Below, in pieces: positions 63,074-64,000 of a stretch of DNA of 64,000 nucleotides (positions are counted from its first letter, which is position 1; every line of letters starts with the position of its first letter). Source of the DNA: an uncultured Prevotellaceae bacterium (lineage in GTDB: Bacteria > Bacteroidota > Bacteroidia > Bacteroidales > Muribaculaceae); assembly GCA_947167995.1 (NCBI GenBank), contig CAMVKS010000007.1:1-64000 (forward strand), written 5' to 3'. A model generated the notes under the pieces. It ran no database searches and was not told the origin of the DNA. It worked only from the letters and a program-made list of their open reading frames with translations. Position numbers and translations under genes: made by a program.

Positions 63074-64000
63074 ATGAAGAAGAGCTTTTCTAAAATACTG
63101 ATATACTTCACAGCAATTGTGTTGGGACTGTATTGTTTTGACTGTATCTTCGGAATTATCATGAAACATGTCGCTCACAAGAATCTTGAAAAAGTGCCTT
63201 GTGGACTCAATTACTGTCTCAATGCCGCATCAGCCGATGTTATCATCTTAGGCAGTTCTTCGGCCAGGGCCAACATCGTTCCACAACTAATTGGTGATAG
63301 CATAAACTCTCATTTGGGAACTCAGTATTCAGTTTACAATACTGGCAACACCTATCAAGATTTTCCTTATTTTTATTGTGAGATGAAGAGTCTTATGGAT
63401 AGAAAAATTCCAAAAATTGTAATACTTGATCTTCAACCATGGACATTATCAGGCCCAACAAATATGTCGGCTTTGAAGTTTATGCGCCCATATTATAATA
63501 CAAATTCTCATGTAAAAGAAGTTTTAGATGACAATGAAACATTTCTTCATAAAGTGTTAATGAACTTTGAGATGTATAAATATAATGAAGAATTTTTTGA
63601 TTTATTGTCTTCATACTTAAATCCTAAAACAAAATATCCAATGGGATTTTGGGCATTAGATGGAGAAGAAAAAGACTATGAAATATTACCCGAGAATGAT
63701 AACCGTGAGGTAAACCCTCTTTCAAAACAAGAATTTGAAAAAACGATTCAAATTGCACTAAATAATAATGTTAAATTATTTGTCAGTATCTCACCTTATT
63801 TAAGATATATCGACCGAAACAGTCCTGCCTACAAGGAAATTGTAAACATGTGTAAAAAATATAACATTCCCTTTTTTGATTACTCTAATGACTTAGAATT
63901 GGTTAAAGGAGAATTGTTTCATGACACTATGCATCTAAATAAAAAGGGCGCCACCATTTTTACCAAAAAATTAAGTACTCAACTTTTGAAATCTTTATAA
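63074..64000 (+). CDS. DltD-like / SGNH membrane-anchored protein
   Basis: 308 residues, complete; the TAA stop is the last three bases of the window. One N-terminal membrane anchor (about 8-28), then an SGNH-like domain: VIILGSSSARANI has the nucleophile Ser, and HDTMHLNKKGA the D-x-x-H dyad. In Dlt-type systems the DltD protein works extracytoplasmically with the MBOAT to place the acyl group on the polymer. It starts 8 bp after the MBOAT stop. Very AT-rich: in one 60-base line only 12 are G/C. Neighbours beyond the window may reveal the polymer. Confidence 0.85.
   Translation: MKKSFSKILIYFTAIVLGLYCFDCIFGIIMKHVAHKNLEKVPCGLNYCLNAASADVIILGSSSARANIVPQLIGDSINSHLGTQYSVYNTGNTYQDFPYFYCEMKSLMDRKIPKIVILDLQPWTLSGPTNMSALKFMRPYYNTNSHVKEVLDDNETFLHKVLMNFEMYKYNEEFFDLLSSYLNPKTKYPMGFWALDGEEKDYEILPENDNREVNPLSKQEFEKTIQIALNNNVKLFVSISPYLRYIDRNSPAYKEIVNMCKKYNIPFFDYSNDLELVKGELFHDTMHLNKKGATIFTKKLSTQLLKSL

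Overview
The window looks like a chromosomal segment of a gut-type Bacteroidales bacterium (Muribaculaceae or Prevotella-like; the genus cannot be fixed from sequence alone). Signs are Bacteroidetes promoters (-7 TAnnTTTG with a TTG about 20 bp upstream), BspA-like leucine-rich repeats, dockerin-like Ca-loop pairs, C-terminal tails ending in GIYI...VVIK, a PafA-type phosphatase, a DivIC protein, and the DUF4271-hemD gene pair. Most genes are GC-rich in third positions. Two stretches are clearly AT-rich: about 14.4-15.5 kb and about 59.5-64 kb.

Region 1 (1-10.9 kb): the end of a SpoIIE-type phosphatase fused to an RsbW-type kinase domain, a secreted LRR/dockerin protein, and a STAS anti-sigma antagonist. 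A 2418-residue two-module nonribosomal peptide synthetase follows (C-A-T-C-A-T-reductase), which should release a dipeptide aldehyde or alcohol, possibly N-acylated. Region 2 (10.9-14 kb): a nested inverted-repeat element, an HxlR regulator with a cupin, and a MATE exporter.

Region 3 (14.0-18.4 kb) is the most striking. A promoter drives a structured leader RNA that contains a terminator with a competing pairing. It is followed by a 97-residue peptide with a twin-arginine signal and eleven regularly spaced cysteines. Then come a radical SAM/SPASM maturase, a second SPASM-type protein lacking the radical SAM cysteines, a 91-residue accessory protein, tatA and tatC. Together they read as a Tat-exported, radical-SAM-modified CXXX-repeat peptide system. 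The first half of the maturase gene is AT-rich and the second half is host-like, so the peptide plus the maturase N-terminus look like a swapped cassette.

Region 4 (18.6-31.6 kb): valS, rmuC, a secreted dockerin/carbohydrate-binding protein, an SGNH hydrolase-MBOAT O-acylation pair, and a leftward operon obg - LOG protein - DUF4271 - hemD in which HemD carries a Lys/Ala-rich tail. Region 5 (31.7-38.1 kb): nucleotide-salvage-like and small proteins separated by copies of a roughly 130-bp palindromic repeat family (also present upstream of the NRPS gene). Region 6 (38.1-46.2 kb): divergent ddl and murF, three secreted phosphatases (PafA-like, a duplicated class A acid phosphatase, a histidine acid phosphatase) and manA. 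Region 7 (46.4-59 kb): YfhO-like membrane protein, a methyltransferase-like protein, divIC, trmD, a phosphoethanolamine-transferase-like enzyme and a large multidomain secreted SGNH protein. Region 8 (59.5-64 kb): FkbH-like protein, acyl carrier protein, MBOAT and a DltD-like SGNH protein, probably a Dlt-like surface acylation route that uses a glycerate-type unit.

No rRNA, tRNA, CRISPR array, complete insertion sequence or phage gene was recognised.
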